Both the position numbers and the translations under genes were made by a program. This document shows, one piece after another, positions 13,694 to 14,707 of a stretch of 14,707 nt of DNA (within the stretch, counting starts at the first letter, position 1; the number at the start of each line of letters is the position of its first letter). The stretch lies in assembly GCA_050743265.1 (NCBI GenBank), contig JBOGEN010000055.1:1-14707 (forward strand). Direction: 5' to 3'. The notes below the pieces were generated by a model. That model was not told the DNA's origin. It was given only the letters and a program-made list of their open reading frames with translations, and did not search any database. This stretch comes from JBOGEN01 sp050743265 (GTDB taxonomy: Bacteria > Actinomycetota > Actinomycetes > JBOGEN01).

Positions 13694-14422
13694 ATGGACG
13701 TCACCGAGTGGCTCGACGCGTTGCGCGAGGACGGCACCCTCCTCGCCACCGCCGCCCGTCAGGACCTCGACGCACCCGTGCCGACCTGCCCGGGCTGGAC
13801 GGTGCGGGACGCCGTGGTCCACACGGCTGCGGTGTACGGACACAAGTCCGCCGCGGTCACTCTGGGCCGTCGTCCCGAGCCCGGCGAGTGGCCGACCGAG
13901 CCCGCCAGTGGCGAGGACCCCGTCGCGTGGTTCCGCGCCCGGCACGCGTACCTGCTCGATGTCCTGACCACGTACGACCCGGACGCCGTGGCCTGGACGT
14001 GGTGGCCCCCCGACCAGACCGTGCGGTTCTGGTGCCGCCGCATGGCCCAGGAGACCGCCGTGCACCGCGTGGACGTGCAGAGCGCGTTCGACGACATCAC
14101 CCCCGTCGGGTCGGCCCTCGCCGCGGACGGGGTGGACGAGCTGCTCTCGATCTTCCTCGTGGAGGAATCCGAGGAGGAGGTCGGCGGCACCGGGCAGCGC
14201 GTCACCGTCCGTCTCGGGGACCGTGCCTGGCGGTCGACCCTGCACCCGGCCGGGGTCGAGCTCGACGACGCGATCGGCCCCGCCGACGCCGTCGTCACGG
14301 GCGAGCCGAGCGAGCTCTACCTGTACCTGTGGGGGCGGCGCCCAGAGTCGGCGGTGCAGGTCACGGGCGACGTCGAGGCCGCGCGGGCGCTGCGCGGCTG
14401 GCTGGTGACCTGCACCCAGTGA
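13694..14422 (+). CDS. Mycothiol-dependent maleylpyruvate isomerase-family (DinB-like) protein
   Basis: This 242-residue cytoplasmic protein belongs to a DinB-like fold family. TCPGWTVRDAVVHTAAVYGH (31-50) is the N-terminal signature. His43, Glu120 and His124 (in AQETAVHRVD) match the metal ligands of maleylpyruvate isomerase, which uses mycothiol as cofactor. The C-terminal domain (about 160-242) contains the GEPSELYLYLWGRR segment (about 203-216), typical of the MDMPI_C domain. Most members are uncharacterised and probably act as mycothiol-dependent transferases rather than true isomerases, and no gentisate-pathway gene is nearby. It starts 43 bases after the exporter with only a weak ribosome site, and its stop overlaps the next start as GTGA. 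Confidence 0.9.
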   Translation: MDVTEWLDALREDGTLLATAARQDLDAPVPTCPGWTVRDAVVHTAAVYGHKSAAVTLGRRPEPGEWPTEPASGEDPVAWFRARHAYLLDVLTTYDPDAVAWTWWPPDQTVRFWCRRMAQETAVHRVDVQSAFDDITPVGSALAADGVDELLSIFLVEESEEEVGGTGQRVTVRLGDRAWRSTLHPAGVELDDAIGPADAVVTGEPSELYLYLWGRRPESAVQVTGDVEAARALRGWLVTCTQ

Positions 14423-14707
14423 GGCTGTTCGCCGCGGTCGTACCGCCCCCGCCGGTGCTCGCGGACGTGGCCCGGCTGGTGGACGGCGTGCGGCACGGGT
14501 GGCCGGGGCTGCGCTGGTCGCGACACGACCAGTGGCACCTCACGCTCTCGTTCTACGGCGAGGTGGACGAGGACGACGTCCCCGACCTTGAGCGACGGCT
14601 GGCGCGTGCTGCCGCCCGTGCCACCCCGGCGGAGCTGGCGTTCGGCCCGGGCGGGACGTTCGGAAACCGGACGCGCGCCCGGCTGGTCTGGCTGCGCGCG
14701 GACGGAG
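14419..14707 (+). CDS. thpR: RNA 2',3'-cyclic phosphodiesterase (2H superfamily), 3' end outside window
   Basis: The frame is open from a GTG at 14419, which overlaps the previous stop as GTGA, to the right edge (96 residues). The start RLFAAVVPP is the usual first strand of the ThpR/LigT family. HLTL at residues 40-43 (in QWHLTLSFYGEV) is the first of the two catalytic HxT/S motifs; the second would lie beyond the window. TRARLVWLRAD matches the strand that follows the GTF segment in this family. It hydrolyses 2',3'-cyclic phosphates and, in vitro, can act as a 2'-5' RNA ligase. Translational coupling to the preceding isomerase-family gene is likely. Confidence 0.9.
   Translation, partial: MRLFAAVVPPPPVLADVARLVDGVRHGWPGLRWSRHDQWHLTLSFYGEVDEDDVPDLERRLARAAARATPAELAFGPGGTFGNRTRARLVWLRADG

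Noticed and set aside
11941..13749. Open frame of 602 codons on the minus strand
   Set aside because: It is antisense to the MarR and MFS genes, which have clear family motifs, and its own translation is low-complexity His/Glu/Arg/Gln sequence.
1..14707. tRNA, rRNA, CRISPR array, insertion sequence or integrase
   Set aside because: No cloverleaf, regularly spaced repeats, transposase motifs or terminal inverted repeats were found on reading both strands.

Overview
The window is very GC-rich (about 70-77% through most of its length). It has GTG starts, short or overlapping gene junctions, a MarR-type regulator without a Shine-Dalgarno sequence, and a protein of the mycothiol-dependent maleylpyruvate isomerase family. 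Together these point to a mycothiol-producing actinomycete. Gene content (DUF3027, DUF2771, DUF2530, a sacsin/Hsp90-like ATPase, an AzgA-type purine permease) suggests a Micrococcales-like or related lineage, but the genus cannot be fixed from the sequence alone.

Layout. (1) Positions 1-2898, minus strand: a three-gene operon of type VII secretion (ESX-like) character. In transcription order it holds an unrecognised soluble protein with a disordered Ser/Thr/Pro tail, a membrane-anchored subtilisin-like mycosin protease, and a WXG100-like protein with a Gly/Ala-rich tail that runs off the left edge. No ESX core gene (EccB-EccE) lies in the window. Base composition falls to about 55-63% GC inside the mycosin gene, which marks this part as compositionally distinct. 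(2) Positions 3118-4967, minus strand: an MFS-type membrane protein followed by a small DUF2771-like lipoprotein. (3) Positions 5037-9078, plus strand, divergent from the MFS gene: a DUF3027 protein with a Cys/His cluster and a 1033-residue sacsin N-terminal/Hsp90-like ATPase. A small DUF2530 membrane protein on the minus strand converges on it and shares its stop-codon bases. (4) Positions 9462-11897, plus strand: an AzgA-type NCS2 purine permease and an unrecognised membrane-anchored protein made of two similar halves. (5) Positions 11909-13650, plus strand: a perfect inverted-repeat operator, a MarR regulator and an MFS exporter that overlaps it by ATGA. (6) Positions 13694-14707, plus strand: a maleylpyruvate isomerase-family protein overlapping (GTGA) the start of an RNA 2',3'-cyclic phosphodiesterase (ThpR), which is cut by the right edge.

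How the parts work together. Segments 2 to 4 look like ordinary actinobacterial chromosome. Segment 5 is a classic self-regulated efflux unit, in which MarR probably represses itself and the exporter through the operator that covers its own promoter. Segment 1 is the accessory-looking part: a secretion-associated protease between two candidate secretion substrates or partners. The points most worth following are the compositional break inside the mycosin gene, its unusual active-site motifs, the duplicated-domain protein at 11004-11897, and the MarR operator. No tRNA, rRNA, CRISPR array, insertion sequence or convincing Rho-independent terminator was seen, and no gene-free stretch exceeds 300 bases.
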